In this document: positions 16,113 to 25,588 of the stretch, one piece after another
How the letters are laid out: each line of letters starts with the position of its first letter
How positions within the stretch are numbered: position 1 is the stretch's first letter
Assembly: GCA_964627125.1 (NCBI GenBank)
Contig: CAZVJQ010000007.1
Span: 1 to 61,258, forward strand
DNA: 61,258 bases
Reading direction: 5' to 3'
Origin: Fastidiosipila sp964627125
GTDB lineage: Bacteria; Bacillota; Clostridia; Saccharofermentanales; Fastidiosipilaceae
Notes under the pieces: model-generated
The model's database searches: none
The model's input: only the letters and a program-made list of their open reading frames with translations
Told to the model about the DNA's origin: nothing
Translations under genes and position numbers: made by a program

Positions 16113-16589
16113 TTAATCGAATTTATTAATATCTACGAGATAATTAGCAAACTTTCTAATTCCAAATGCTAATATGAAGAAAAATATTTGCAGCGCAAAT
16201 GTATAAACATTTTGCCCTAAGTTAAGTCCGAAGTTAGTAAATGCTTGACCTAAGCCCCATTTCATCTTAATCATATTCAATATAAATTCTCCTGGGAAAA
16301 AGCAAAGCAGCGCTACCAAGAAGAAAATACTTGTAACTGGCCAAAATTTTGCCTTAGAAAGCTTATTAGGAATAAAGAATAAAAATACTGCAAACACTAA
16401 TAAACCTAAGTAATGACCATAAGAAAATATTGTTTGAGCTTGATTCAGAGTTGCTGGATATACAGGAACAAATAGAATTAAGCCCAAATAGACAATTAAA
16501 TAGTAAATGGCTACTCGCCTAACAAATTTCCAGGCTGAGTCATGGTGGGGGGATTGTGTGCTTAAAGGATAAGCTCTTTCATTTTGCAA
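16113..16589 (-). CDS. Four-helix membrane protein of unknown function, co-transcribed with asnA
   Basis: A 158-aa integral membrane protein; I do not recognise the family. A short polar N-terminus is followed by four hydrophobic segments: VAIYYLIVYLGLILFVPVY, FSYGHYLGLLVFAVFLFFIP, FWPVTSIFFLVALLCFFPG and VYTFALQIFFFILAFGIRKF. The TTG at 16589 is chosen because GAGG lies 8 bases upstream; the in-frame GTG at 16598 overlaps that site. It starts 24 bases after asnA on the same strand with no terminator between, so it shares its transcript. Nothing links it to asparagine synthesis beyond position. Confidence 0.6.
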   Translation of the reverse strand: MQNERAYPLSTQSPHHDSAWKFVRRVAIYYLIVYLGLILFVPVYPATLNQAQTIFSYGHYLGLLVFAVFLFFIPNKLSKAKFWPVTSIFFLVALLCFFPGEFILNMIKMKWGLGQAFTNFGLNLGQNVYTFALQIFFFILAFGIRKFANYLVDINKFD

Positions 16590-16613
16590 AGTTTTCACCT
16601 CGTTAGATATATC

Positions 16614-17675
16614 TTAGAACAAATCGACATTGTTTTCTTGGCATATTCTAATTGTTTCTTCGTCCCAGACGGAGCTTTGGACTTCGCCTATGTGGGCTTT
16701 GCCCAGGAGGAGGAGAGACAATCGGGATTGGCCAATACCGCCGCCTATGGTTAAAGGAAGCTCGTTGTTCAAAATTCCCTGATGGTAAGGGAGCTCACGC
16801 TTGTAGTTTTCGCCAGCGAGCTCAAGTTGCTTGGCAAGAGAGTTTGCATCCACACGTATGCCCATTGAGGAAATTTCAATCACTCTATCAAATTGCTGGT
16901 CATAAATGAGTAGGTCACCATTTAAATTCCAGTCATCGTAGTCACTCGCTCTCTTATCGTGAGGCTTGCCAGAGTCGAGCTTATGGCCAATTCTGTATAC
17001 AAAAGTAAATAGATGATCCTTAGCCCATAAGTATTCACGTTCATCGTTAGTTTTATCAGGGAAGAGATTTTCTAATTCTTGAGTTGAGACGAAACTTACT
17101 TCGCGTGACTCGTAAGATGGCAGATTATCGTATCTATCTCTAATATCTCTGGAAGTCTTATTTATAGCATCGACAATTAATTTCACTGTGTCGAAGAGGT
17201 AATAAAGATTCCTGTCGCCTTCATCTATTACAAGTTCCCAGTCCCACTGGTCGACATAGATTGAGTGGATATTGTCGAGTTTCTCGTGTTTTCGAATAGC
17301 ATTAAGCTCAGCAACAATTCCTTCACCATGTTGGTAGCCGTATCTAGCGAGCACAAAACGCTTCCATTTAGCCAATGATTGGACAATTTCAACATTTTTC
17401 TTGCTATCGTAGTCAGGGGCAAAGGCAACCGCATTCCCATTTCCACCCAAGTCATCATTTAGACCAGATTCTTGCGACAAAAATAAAGGAGCAGAAGCAC
17501 GTTTAAGATTTAAATTATTTCGCAAATTACTTGAAAATATCTGTTTTAAATCCTCAATTGCTCTTTGTGTCTGTCTAACATTTAAAATAGACTTATAACC
17601 CTCAGGGATTATTGTGTTAGATTTTAAATCATCAACAACTAAATGTTTTATTTCTTCTGCGTCCAAAGCATCCAT
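16614..17675 (-). CDS. asnA: Aspartate-ammonia ligase (asparagine synthetase A)
   Basis: A 353-aa class II aminoacyl-tRNA-synthetase-like enzyme that makes asparagine from aspartate, ammonia and ATP in the cytosol. Recognisable segments are SAPLFLSQESGLNDDLGG at about residues 60-77, FAPDYDSKKNVEIVQSLAKW, SIYVDQWDWE and the ATP-binding LPLTIGGGIGQSRL near the C-terminus. Length is slightly longer than E. coli AsnA (330). AGGAG precedes the ATG. It is divergent from cysK across 159 bases. The small membrane protein gene follows it. Confidence 0.95.
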   Translation of the reverse strand: MDALDAEEIKHLVVDDLKSNTIIPEGYKSILNVRQTQRAIEDLKQIFSSNLRNNLNLKRASAPLFLSQESGLNDDLGGNGNAVAFAPDYDSKKNVEIVQSLAKWKRFVLARYGYQHGEGIVAELNAIRKHEKLDNIHSIYVDQWDWELVIDEGDRNLYYLFDTVKLIVDAINKTSRDIRDRYDNLPSYESREVSFVSTQELENLFPDKTNDEREYLWAKDHLFTFVYRIGHKLDSGKPHDKRASDYDDWNLNGDLLIYDQQFDRVIEISSMGIRVDANSLAKQLELAGENYKRELPYHQGILNNELPLTIGGGIGQSRLSLLLLGKAHIGEVQSSVWDEETIRICQENNVDLF

Positions 17676-17834
17676 AGAAATTCTCCTAGTATTAAATCTT
17701 TATCCAATATCTTAGTAATTTATTGATATTAAGTAAAGATTAGATTAACGATAGTATTTTAATTACTTTCGTTACTTCTTATATTTTAGCCCTTATCTAA
17801 TATGAATATACTGATTAAAAATAAGGAGATATAT

Positions 17835-18803
17835 ATGAGAAATTCAAAAGTAGTAGATAACATTGAAGCATTAGTAGGTGAAACTCCACTGTTCCACCCT
17901 AAGAAATGGTTAGCAAGCAAGGGACATCCAGATGCTAAGGTTTATTTAAAGATTGAAGGTATGAATGTTTCTGGTTCTGTTAAAGATAGAGCAGCTCTAG
18001 GGATGATCTTAGACATGGAAGAGCGTGGGTTATTAAATGAAAACTCAACTATCGTTGAAGCAACATCAGGAAATATTGGTATTAGTTTAGCTGCAATCGC
18101 TGCTGCTAGAGGTTACAAAACTATATTTGTAATGCCTGAGTCAATGAGTGAAGAGCGTCGTAAATTCTTAGGTGCATATGGTGCTCAAATTGTTTTAACT
18201 CCAGCTTCTGAAGGTATGGGTGGCGAGAATGGTGCTGTTAAAGTTGCTGCAAGATTGGCAGATGAAATTGAAGGTGCTGTATTAGCAAGCCAATTTACAA
18301 ATCCAGCAAACCCAAAATATCACTATGAAACTACAGGTCCAGAAATTTGGACACAAACTGAGAAGGACGTAGATGTTTTAGCTGTAGGTGTTGGTAGTGC
18401 AGGTACTATTAGTGGTGCTGGTAAGTATCTAAAAGAACAAAATGCTGATATAGAAGTTGTAGGTTTTGAGCCTGATACATCAGCTGTTTTATCTGGTGAA
18501 AAATCCGGTTCACACGGTATTCAAGGTATTGGTACAGGTTTTGTTCCAGGCAATTATGATGAAGATTTAGTTGATAAAGTGCTAAAAGTTAGTACAGATG
18601 AGTCATATGAATTGTCTAGAGAATTTGTTAAATCTGAAGGTATTTTCGTGGGAATATCATCTGGTGCTGCTTTGGCCGGTGTATTACAATTGTTAGAAAA
18701 TTCGGCTTATGAAGGTAAAACAATTGTTTCTGTATTGCCAGATTCAGGTGATAGATACTTATCTACTGATTTAGTCGAGGTTAATCTATACGAAAACGAG
18801 TAA
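17835..18803 (+). CDS. cysK: Cysteine synthase (O-acetylserine sulfhydrylase)
   Basis: A 322-aa PLP enzyme that makes cysteine from O-acetylserine and sulfide. The PLP lysine lies in SGSVKDRAA (about residue 45), the Asn loop is TSGNIGISLAA (usually TSGNTG), and the phosphate loop is GVGSAGTISGAGKYL. The ATG at 17835 is used because AAGGAG lies 8 bases before it; an upstream in-frame ATG at 17802 has none. cysE follows after 5 bases, a two-gene cysteine unit. The substitution of Ile for Thr in TSGNTG and the SEGMGGENGAV segment allow a variant substrate, but cysteine synthase fits best. No T-box or S-box leader could be recognised upstream. Confidence 0.9.
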   Translation: MRNSKVVDNIEALVGETPLFHPKKWLASKGHPDAKVYLKIEGMNVSGSVKDRAALGMILDMEERGLLNENSTIVEATSGNIGISLAAIAAARGYKTIFVMPESMSEERRKFLGAYGAQIVLTPASEGMGGENGAVKVAARLADEIEGAVLASQFTNPANPKYHYETTGPEIWTQTEKDVDVLAVGVGSAGTISGAGKYLKEQNADIEVVGFEPDTSAVLSGEKSGSHGIQGIGTGFVPGNYDEDLVDKVLKVSTDESYELSREFVKSEGIFVGISSGAALAGVLQLLENSAYEGKTIVSVLPDSGDRYLSTDLVEVNLYENE

Positions 18804-18808
18804 TTAAT

Positions 18809-19717
18809 ATGACTTCAGATAAGATAGATCAAATTGTGAGAAGATTGCATGACAATCATGATGCGCAGACTCCATATGAGAGTGATGACGCTGAGTTACC
18901 TAATATCTTTGAGGTAAGATTGGCTGTTGATCACTTGCGATATGCGCTGTTCCCAGAGCTTAATTATGATGAGACTAGACAAGCTGTTAAAACTAATCTA
19001 GATGCTGCTTATAAGATACTTTTAGAAGAAGTAGTCTTGGCGATTGCTAGAGGAGATGAGTTTAGAGATGCGAGTCTTGATGATAGAAAAGTAGAAGCTG
19101 CTAAGTTGCTTGATCAATATTTTGAGAAGCTTCCAGATATTTTGAATGTCTTGAAGACAGATGTTGAAGCAATTTATCAAGGGGACCCTGCGGCTTATAG
19201 CCATAAGGAAATTATTATCAGCTATCTATCTTTCCAAGCAATTTTGATTTATCGTTTGGCAAAAGGCTTACGAGAGCTAAATATCCCTCTCATTCCAAGA
19301 ATCATGACTGAATATGGGCATATGAAGACTGGAGTAGATATTAACCCCGGTGCTGAGATTGGCGAATGCTTCTTCATAGACCATGGAACAGGTGTAGTTA
19401 TTGGTGAGACTGCTGTCATAGGTAGAAATGTGAAGATTTATCAAGGTGTTACCTTAGGTGCACTTTCTTTAGAAAAGGGTCGTCAACTCATTGGTGTGAA
19501 GCGCCATCCAACTATTGAAGATAATGTTGTGATTTATGCAAATGCTGCAATTCTTGGCGGGAATACTGTTATTGGTGAATCTTGTGTGATTGGCGGAGGA
19601 ACTTTTGTTACTAAATCTGTTGAACCTCATACACAAGTTGCTCTAGATATGAAAACTTTCCCTATTAGGAAGATTGCTAAGAAACCAAAGAATGTTGAGA
19701 ATGACGACGTCAAGTAG
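18809..19717 (+). CDS. cysE: Serine O-acetyltransferase
   Basis: A 302-aa acetyltransferase that makes O-acetylserine, the substrate of the CysK encoded just upstream. The N-terminal helical domain is followed by DPAAYSHKEIIISYLSFQAI and the left-handed beta-helix: INPGAEIGECFFIDHGTGVV, IGETAVIGRNVKIYQGVTLG and NVVIYANAAILGGNTVIGES hexapeptide repeats. The catalytic His and Asp lie in FIDHGTGVVIGE. The start lies 5 bases after the cysK stop with no strong ribosome binding site, so translation is probably coupled. The family is normally inhibited by cysteine. Confidence 0.92.
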   Translation: MTSDKIDQIVRRLHDNHDAQTPYESDDAELPNIFEVRLAVDHLRYALFPELNYDETRQAVKTNLDAAYKILLEEVVLAIARGDEFRDASLDDRKVEAAKLLDQYFEKLPDILNVLKTDVEAIYQGDPAAYSHKEIIISYLSFQAILIYRLAKGLRELNIPLIPRIMTEYGHMKTGVDINPGAEIGECFFIDHGTGVVIGETAVIGRNVKIYQGVTLGALSLEKGRQLIGVKRHPTIEDNVVIYANAAILGGNTVIGESCVIGGGTFVTKSVEPHTQVALDMKTFPIRKIAKKPKNVENDDVK

Positions 19718-19834
19718 ATTTCTATAAGTGAGTGAAGGTATCACTCAACTTATTAGTAAGAATTTTACATTGTTTCTTTATAATAAAGATGTGCCAGATT
19801 TCTAAACATGTAGGCATTAGGAAAGGAAATAACT

Positions 19835-20614
19835 ATGAAAGTAATAAGCTACAACCTTAGAGGAGACTTCGACCCAAGCCCTAGAACATGGGCAGAAAGA
19901 TCACCTTTAGCTGAAAGATTTATTGAAGAGAGCGATGCTGATTTAATCGGTGTACAAGAGGTGCACCATGCTCATGAAGCTACTTTAACTGAAGCATTTA
20001 AAGATAAATACCATATCTTCTTCACTTTTAGAGAAGAAGGAATTGAAAAACCTGAAGGTATTGGAGTTTTCGTTAGAAAATCAAGATTCGAAATTATTAA
20101 ACAAGGAAGTTTTATGCTGTCTGAAACTCCTGACAAGCTAGGTAGTTTAGGTTGGGATGCAGATTGCCCAAGAATCACTAGTTTCATGGTTTTAGAAGAT
20201 AATGTAAGTGGTAAAGTTTTTGTTTTCGCAAATACTCACTTCGACCACGTAGGTGTTGAAGCTAGAACTAAGAGTGCACAGATGCTATCTGACTTCATTG
20301 TTGAGTACAAGGAACAAGGATTAGATACTATTTTGACAGGTGATTTCAATGTTCACCCTGGTAGTGGAATGGTAGATGCTTTATCTCAAAATCCATTGCT
20401 TATCAATACATGGCAAGTAATTAGTAAAGGTGATGTAATGAATTCTTCTACTTTCCATAGATTTGAAGGAACAGTTGAAGGTACACCAATTGACCACATC
20501 TTTGCAACAAAACCATTTGAGATGAAAGAAGTAATTATTGAGAGAGCAAACTATGATGGTGAGTATCCTAGTGACCACTATCCAGTGACAGCTATTTTTC
20601 TGAGTAGTAATTAA
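19835..20614 (+). CDS. Endonuclease/exonuclease/phosphatase (EEP) family hydrolase
   Basis: A 259-aa Mg-dependent phosphoesterase. The four family motifs are present: SYNLRGD (residues 5-11), LIGVQEVHHA with the catalytic Glu, ANTHFDHVG with the catalytic His and GDFNVHPGSG with Asp-Asn, then PIDHIFA and SDHYPVTA with the final Asp-His. There is no signal peptide. Homologues in gut and oral anaerobes are annotated as endonuclease or sphingomyelinase-like; the substrate is undetermined. AGGAAAGG precedes the ATG, and a strong terminator follows. Confidence 0.85.
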   Translation: MKVISYNLRGDFDPSPRTWAERSPLAERFIEESDADLIGVQEVHHAHEATLTEAFKDKYHIFFTFREEGIEKPEGIGVFVRKSRFEIIKQGSFMLSETPDKLGSLGWDADCPRITSFMVLEDNVSGKVFVFANTHFDHVGVEARTKSAQMLSDFIVEYKEQGLDTILTGDFNVHPGSGMVDALSQNPLLINTWQVISKGDVMNSSTFHRFEGTVEGTPIDHIFATKPFEMKEVIIERANYDGEYPSDHYPVTAIFLSSN

Positions 20615-20637
20615 ATTAATTGAATTTGAAGGCGAAG

Positions 20638-20667
20638 CCCTGAGGTCCACAAGGATCTTGGGGTTTT
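20638..20667 (+). terminator. Terminator after the EEP hydrolase
   Basis: CCCTGAGGTCC pairs over 11 bp (with G-U) with GGATCTTGGGG around an ACAA loop, then TTTT. Confidence 0.8.
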
Positions 20668-20778
20668 GTTGTGTGTGGGTAATTAAATTGGTCATAGGTC
20701 ATTCTATAGTTTACAATGCTATCTACAGACTTTTTCGGGCTGCGATTTTCAAGCAAAGAATCTAGAAGGAAGGTTTTA

Positions 20779-21594
20779 ATGAAACTAGGATTTATTAGTG
20801 ACTTACACTATGACGTGAATAAAGATTATTCAAAAACTGACTTCTTTGATGCCTTCAAAACTTATACGGATGAAAATCTAGTTGAAGCATGGTTTATTGC
20901 TGGTGACATCGCAAATAGCTTTGAATTAACTAGTAGTTTTGTGGAAGAGTTGCAGGATTTCTTGGCGCTACCTGTCTATTTCATACCTGGCAATCATGAT
21001 TATAGAGTTAAAGATCCTACTCCTGAAAAAACTTGGGAAATACATGAGAAATTTAATGCTCACTCTCAATGTATTCAAGCTAACCCTGTATTCATAGGAG
21101 ACACCATGATTGTTGGTCATTGTGCTTGGTATGATTATACATTTGCAGACCCTAAGTTTAGTAGAAATGACTTGGAAAAGAAGAGACATGGTAAAGGTCG
21201 TTGGAATGACGATAGATTTATTGACTGGGGAGACTCAGATATAAATATGTCTAGGCGTTTTGCCCAAGAGACAGCAAATATTATCTCTAAGAATTCTTTT
21301 AAAGATTTAATTATAATGACTCACATGCTCACTATTGAAGACTATAAGGTCCAAAGACCAGACTCAATATTTGAATACTTCAATGCTTATTTAGGCACTA
21401 GTGATTTTGCAGATATATTCGAAGAATATAAACCGAGAGACGTCATAATGGGGCATGTCCATTATCGCTATAGCTTAAAGAAAAATGATACTAATTTCCA
21501 TGTGACTTGTTTGGGCTATTTGCGTGAATTTAGGTCCAGGGACTTCCAGAAAGAGTTTAATGATTCCGTAGTATTATTGGAAGTAGTTGCTTGA
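20779..21594 (+). CDS. Metallophosphoesterase (calcineurin-like)
   Basis: A 271-aa dinuclear-metal phosphoesterase. Metal-ligand motifs appear in order: FISDLHYDVN (D-x-H), AGDIANS (GD), PGNHDYR (GNHD), MTHM and MGHVHYRYS (GHxH). The ATG at 20779 is chosen because AGAAGGA lies 8-14 bases before it; the in-frame ATG at 20716 has no such site. It is cytosolic. The order EEP hydrolase then metallophosphoesterase on one strand suggests loosely related phosphoester chemistry, but a terminator separates them. The substrate is unknown. Confidence 0.85.
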   Translation: MKLGFISDLHYDVNKDYSKTDFFDAFKTYTDENLVEAWFIAGDIANSFELTSSFVEELQDFLALPVYFIPGNHDYRVKDPTPEKTWEIHEKFNAHSQCIQANPVFIGDTMIVGHCAWYDYTFADPKFSRNDLEKKRHGKGRWNDDRFIDWGDSDINMSRRFAQETANIISKNSFKDLIIMTHMLTIEDYKVQRPDSIFEYFNAYLGTSDFADIFEEYKPRDVIMGHVHYRYSLKKNDTNFHVTCLGYLREFRSRDFQKEFNDSVVLLEVVA

Positions 21595-21610
21595 CTTTGG
21601 CCAAGAGAAA

Positions 21611-21630
21611 CGGCGAACACTCGTCCGCCG
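21611..21630. terminator. Terminator hairpin between metallophosphoesterase and GH42 gene
   Basis: CGGCGAAC-ACTC-GTCCGCCG, an 8-bp stem that is unusually GC-rich for this window. It sits between convergent genes, with TTTCTCTTGG following on the minus strand. Confidence 0.6.
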
Positions 21631-21644
21631 CTAATCTAAAATTA

Positions 21645-23699
21645 TTATTTTGAAACTCTTAAAATCTTGTAAGTGTAAGCAGGGAAAACAACCTTGCTAT
21701 TAACTGTAAGTTCTTGTCCTCTCAGCATGTCAACTGCTGTATCTTTCAGTTTGACAACATATTCATTAGCAGAGAAGTTCGTGTAGAAAACATATACATA
21801 TTTTTCAGTCTCTCTAGTTGCAACTGCCATGTCGTATGGTAAATCATAGACATCGTCTGGCATGAGTTCATTCAATAAATTATTGTAGAAATCATCGTAC
21901 AATTCAGACTCTGCACCAATTGTTGCGAAGTAGTAAGCAGTACCTTCACCGAATTCATTCTTGGTAAGAGCAGGCATTCCCTTATAGAAATCTTCTTCAT
22001 ATGAGAGCATTGCTTCAGCAGACTCTAAGTGGAGTAAATCACAGAAATACTTCACTTTATACTTATCTGCTGTGAAACCTGAAATGCTATTGAATTGAGA
22101 ATCATAAAGAGCGTCAGACTCTTCAACCCAAATACCTGTTGCTTCTCTTAGAGGTCCAGGACGACCATTTGTGTATGCATGCTGATTGCCATCTACAACA
22201 CCACTGAATGGGCCAGTTACTAGATTTCCACCTTCTTTAACGAATGTATTTAATTTTTCTGCTAAATCTTCAGGAAGCATGTATAGCATAGGAGCTATTA
22301 CTAGGTCATACTTATCGACATCGCTCTTCATATCGATTACATCAACGTTAATTCCGCGTCTCCATAATGGATAATAATGTTGAATACAAAACTCTAGATA
22401 TTTTCTTCTTTTTTCATTGAGTCCTTGAACAGCATCAACTGCCCATTTTTGTTCCCAGTCATAAATTATTGCAACTCTAACATCTGGCATGGATCCTATT
22501 ACTTCATCGATTTTTTCTAAATCTTCACCTAAACTTTTAACTTCTTTAAATAAGCGAGTTTCTTTATTTGAATCATGACCAATAACAGCCGCATGGAATT
22601 TTTCAGAAGCACCTAAACTTTGTCTAATTTGGAAATATTGAACAGAGTCAGCACCATGAGCAACTGCTTGAACTCCTTGAAGTGCAACTACACCAGGTTT
22701 TGGTAGACGATTTACTCTTTGCCAGTTAGTAGGTCCTGGGCAACTTTCTAATAATAAAAAAGGTTTATTTAATAAACTTCTATTAATATTGTGCATAAAT
22801 GCGCGTCTTGCAGCTTCAACACCATCTGAGTGGGTTTCGTTATGCCAGTATGGGTAGTTATCCCATGAAATAATATCTAAATCATTTGACCTTGCAAATT
22901 CCCAATAATTAAGACCAGTCGCTATGTTAGTGAAGTCGTGGAAGTTTGTTGTTATTGGAATATTAGGAGTTATCTCATTTAATGGTTTAACTTCTGCACT
23001 GAAAAAATCAACAGTTTGAGCTGTTACAAACTTACGCCAGTCTAAATTCTTACCATCTAGTGACCAGTCGCCACGCTCTTTAGGTGAGTCAATTTGATCC
23101 CAATCAGTGAATCTGTGACCCCAAAAACTTGTCCACCAGGCAAAATTTAGTTTTTCTAAGCTATTATCATATTGAACTTTCAACCACTCTCTAAATGCAA
23201 CTTGGCATAAATCACAGTGACATTCACCTACATATTCATTACTTACATGCCAAAGCTTTACTGCCGGATTATCCTTGAAATACTCCGCAAGAGCTGAGTT
23301 TATCAGATTTACCTTTTCTCTATATACAGGGGATGTGAAGCAGTGATTATGTCTTTCGCCAAATTGTTGTTTAATACCATTGGCATCTGTTCTCAATACT
23401 TCAGGGTATTTATGAGCCATCCATGCAGGTCTTGCACCACTTGGTGTAGATAGGAAGGAGCTAATTCCATTCTCATATAATCTATTGATTACATCTTCTA
23501 AATATTGGAAGTTATATACACCTTCTTCAGGTTCAAGAGATGACCATGAAAACATTCCTAGTGAAACAACATTGATTTTTGCAGTCTTCATAAAATCAAT
23601 ATCTTCCTCGAATGTTTCTGGACGCCATAACCATTGTTCAGGGTTATAATCTCCACCGTATAGGAAACCTTCGTCCCAAAGTTTATTCAATTCTTTCAT
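21645..23699 (-). CDS. GH42 beta-galactosidase
   Basis: A 684-aa retaining glycosidase. The start at 23699 is set by AAGGAG 7 bases before the ATG. The TIM-barrel has YGGDYNPEQWLW at residues 14-25, the acid/base E155 in HVSNEYVG, the nucleophile E318 in PFLLLESCPG, and the zinc-site cysteines C120, C160, C162 and C165 (HNHCF...ECHCDLC). The trimerisation and beta-sandwich domains follow. There is no signal peptide, so it cleaves imported galactosides such as lactose or plant galacto-oligosaccharides in the cytosol. It is divergent from an APC permease, which is not a typical sugar partner. Confidence 0.95.
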   Translation of the reverse strand: MKELNKLWDEGFLYGGDYNPEQWLWRPETFEEDIDFMKTAKINVVSLGMFSWSSLEPEEGVYNFQYLEDVINRLYENGISSFLSTPSGARPAWMAHKYPEVLRTDANGIKQQFGERHNHCFTSPVYREKVNLINSALAEYFKDNPAVKLWHVSNEYVGECHCDLCQVAFREWLKVQYDNSLEKLNFAWWTSFWGHRFTDWDQIDSPKERGDWSLDGKNLDWRKFVTAQTVDFFSAEVKPLNEITPNIPITTNFHDFTNIATGLNYWEFARSNDLDIISWDNYPYWHNETHSDGVEAARRAFMHNINRSLLNKPFLLLESCPGPTNWQRVNRLPKPGVVALQGVQAVAHGADSVQYFQIRQSLGASEKFHAAVIGHDSNKETRLFKEVKSLGEDLEKIDEVIGSMPDVRVAIIYDWEQKWAVDAVQGLNEKRRKYLEFCIQHYYPLWRRGINVDVIDMKSDVDKYDLVIAPMLYMLPEDLAEKLNTFVKEGGNLVTGPFSGVVDGNQHAYTNGRPGPLREATGIWVEESDALYDSQFNSISGFTADKYKVKYFCDLLHLESAEAMLSYEEDFYKGMPALTKNEFGEGTAYYFATIGAESELYDDFYNNLLNELMPDDVYDLPYDMAVATRETEKYVYVFYTNFSANEYVVKLKDTAVDMLRGQELTVNSKVVFPAYTYKILRVSK

Positions 23700-23801
23700 A
23701 GAGCACTCCTTAATATTTTGATAATTATTTAAGTACATTTAAATTCTAACTTATTCAAGTGAAAATAGGTATATTTTTGAGAGATTTTTACTAATATTTA
23801 G

Positions 23802-23830
23802 TTTACAAATTTCTAGTTTATTATGATATT
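23802..23830 (+). promoter_or_regulatory. Candidate promoter of the APC permease
   Basis: TTTACA (-35) and GATATT (-10) at 17-base spacing, 52 bases upstream of the start at 23882. Confidence 0.4.
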
Positions 23831-23881
23831 GTAAACGGGATAATAATACATTTGCCTAGGCAAGAATTAGGAGGACACACG

Positions 23882-25453
23882 ATGAGTGTAGAAGAGGCTA
23901 AAGGAAGTAGAGTTAGGACATTAAGTTCAGCGGCATTGATGCTTATGACTTTTACCGCAGTATTTAATTTTACAAGCATGGTTAATAATAGTGCATCAAT
24001 TGGTTTAGCGACTATTCCAACATATGCATTTGCATCTATTATTTATTTCTTACCATTTATTTTGATGGTATCAGAATTGGTTACAGCGAATGGATCGAGT
24101 GAGTCAGGAGTTCATGCTTGGCTGAGTACTACTTTAGGGCCAAGATGGGGTTACTTAGGCTCATGGACTTATTTCTTCGCAAATTTATTTTATTTCTCGT
24201 CTCTTTGTCCAACAACATTAATTTTCTTATCCTACGCAATCATGGGTAGGAACGTATTCGTCGGACAATATGCAGCTCTCGCAATTGCAGTACTATCCGT
24301 GATTTTATTCTGGCTAGGTACATATGTAAGTATTAAGGGTGTTAAGTGGTTATCTAGTGTAACCAATATCGCAGGGATTGCGAAAATTGGTATTGGTATA
24401 GCGTTTATCGTTGCAGCTATCGTTGCTCTAGGTGTTTACAACGAGCCATCAGCACAAGAGATTACAGCCCAAACAATTACTCCAAACTTTACTTGGACTT
24501 ACTTCGCTACCATGGCGTGGATTTTACAGGCTGTAGGTGGAGCAGAAAGTATCGCTGTTTATATTAAAGATGTCAAAGGCGGCAACAAGACCTTCGTTAG
24601 AACCATGATCATATCAACCATAGTCGTAGCCTTACTCTATGTTTTAGGTTCCGTTGCAGTTGGAATTATCCTTCCAGCAGAAATTCTACAAGGTAACTAT
24701 TCAAATGGTATCTTCGATATGTTCGGAATTCTAGCTAATAGATTTGGCTGGAGCCAAGGTTTAATTTTAAGAATCGTTGGTGGAGTCTTATTCTTAAGTA
24801 ATATAGGTTCATTGGTATTATGGACAGCTGCTCCTGTTAAAATCTTCTTCTCAGAAATCCCTGAAGGTGTATTTGGTAAATGGGTTGTCAAAACCAATGA
24901 AGAGGGTAATCCTACAAATGCTCTAGTTGTTCAAGCAGCAGTAGTTTCACTATTATTAATTATTCCAGGACTAGGTATTGGAAACTTAGATTCATTCTTA
25001 CAGTTCGTCATTAACATGACAGCAGCTACTTCATTATTACCAGTAATTTTAATTATCGCAGCTTATATTTATATGAGGACTAAGCAAAATGACAGGCCTA
25101 GAACCTTTAGATTTGGTAATAGAACTACAGGTTTAATTATTGGATGGGGAATGATGATTTTATTTGCTGTAGTATTCTTCTTTGCTACATTCCCAGAGCC
25201 TTCTCTATTCGAGGCAGCGGCAGCAGGTACATTAGCAGAAGGAGCAGCTAATCCATGGTTCACATTACTCTACAATGTTTTAGGTGTAGTTATCTTCTTA
25301 GGAGTAGCAGATGTTGCTTGGAGATTATATGCAAGACGTGAGAAGGAAAACAATGGAATTGATGTAAATACTCATTACACTAAAGAAGAAATCTTAGAGC
25401 TTAGTGGGTTTACAAAAGAAGAAGCTGCAGAATTATCTGCAAAAGCTAAATAG
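23882..25453 (+). CDS. APC-superfamily amino acid permease (glutamate:GABA antiporter-like)
   Basis: A 523-aa membrane transporter with about 12 helices. The ATG at 23882 has AGGAGGA upstream; an in-frame upstream TTG at 23852 does not. The first helix holds FNFTSMVNNSASIGLATIP and the second VSELVTANGSSESGVHAWL, where the small-residue stretch matches the substrate site of the family (GSSESG). Another typical element is MAWILQAVGGAESIAVYIKDVKGG. The C-terminal tail is charged (YTKEEILELSGFTKEEAAEL). Relatives include YjeM and GadC types; the transported amino acid cannot be decided. It is a single-gene transcript with a terminator at 25477. Confidence 0.8.
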   Translation: MSVEEAKGSRVRTLSSAALMLMTFTAVFNFTSMVNNSASIGLATIPTYAFASIIYFLPFILMVSELVTANGSSESGVHAWLSTTLGPRWGYLGSWTYFFANLFYFSSLCPTTLIFLSYAIMGRNVFVGQYAALAIAVLSVILFWLGTYVSIKGVKWLSSVTNIAGIAKIGIGIAFIVAAIVALGVYNEPSAQEITAQTITPNFTWTYFATMAWILQAVGGAESIAVYIKDVKGGNKTFVRTMIISTIVVALLYVLGSVAVGIILPAEILQGNYSNGIFDMFGILANRFGWSQGLILRIVGGVLFLSNIGSLVLWTAAPVKIFFSEIPEGVFGKWVVKTNEEGNPTNALVVQAAVVSLLLIIPGLGIGNLDSFLQFVINMTAATSLLPVILIIAAYIYMRTKQNDRPRTFRFGNRTTGLIIGWGMMILFAVVFFFATFPEPSLFEAAAAGTLAEGAANPWFTLLYNVLGVVIFLGVADVAWRLYARREKENNGIDVNTHYTKEEILELSGFTKEEAAELSAKAK

Positions 25454-25476
25454 TTAAATCTAGTTTGAAATTCAAG

Positions 25477-25505
25477 GGCAGGTTCTTAGGAGCTTGCCTA
25501 TTTTT
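25477..25505 (+). terminator. Terminator after the APC permease
   Basis: GGCAGGTTC-TTAG-GAGCTTGCC (9-bp stem with G-U pairs) followed by TATTTTT. Confidence 0.75.
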
Positions 25506-25588
25506 GTGCATTCTTTTCAATATGGCATTTAAGCCTAGTTTAATATATTCTTGCTATAATTAATTAAATCAATTTAAAGGGGATTAAA

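Noticed and set aside
16652..16909. Plus-strand 85-codon frame inside asnA
   Set aside because: It is fully inside a well-supported gene, with no ribosome binding site and an unnatural Cys/Arg/Gly-rich product.
17676..17834. T-box or S-box riboswitch before cysK
   Set aside because: No specifier loop, T-box sequence or kink-turn pattern could be found in the 159 bases.
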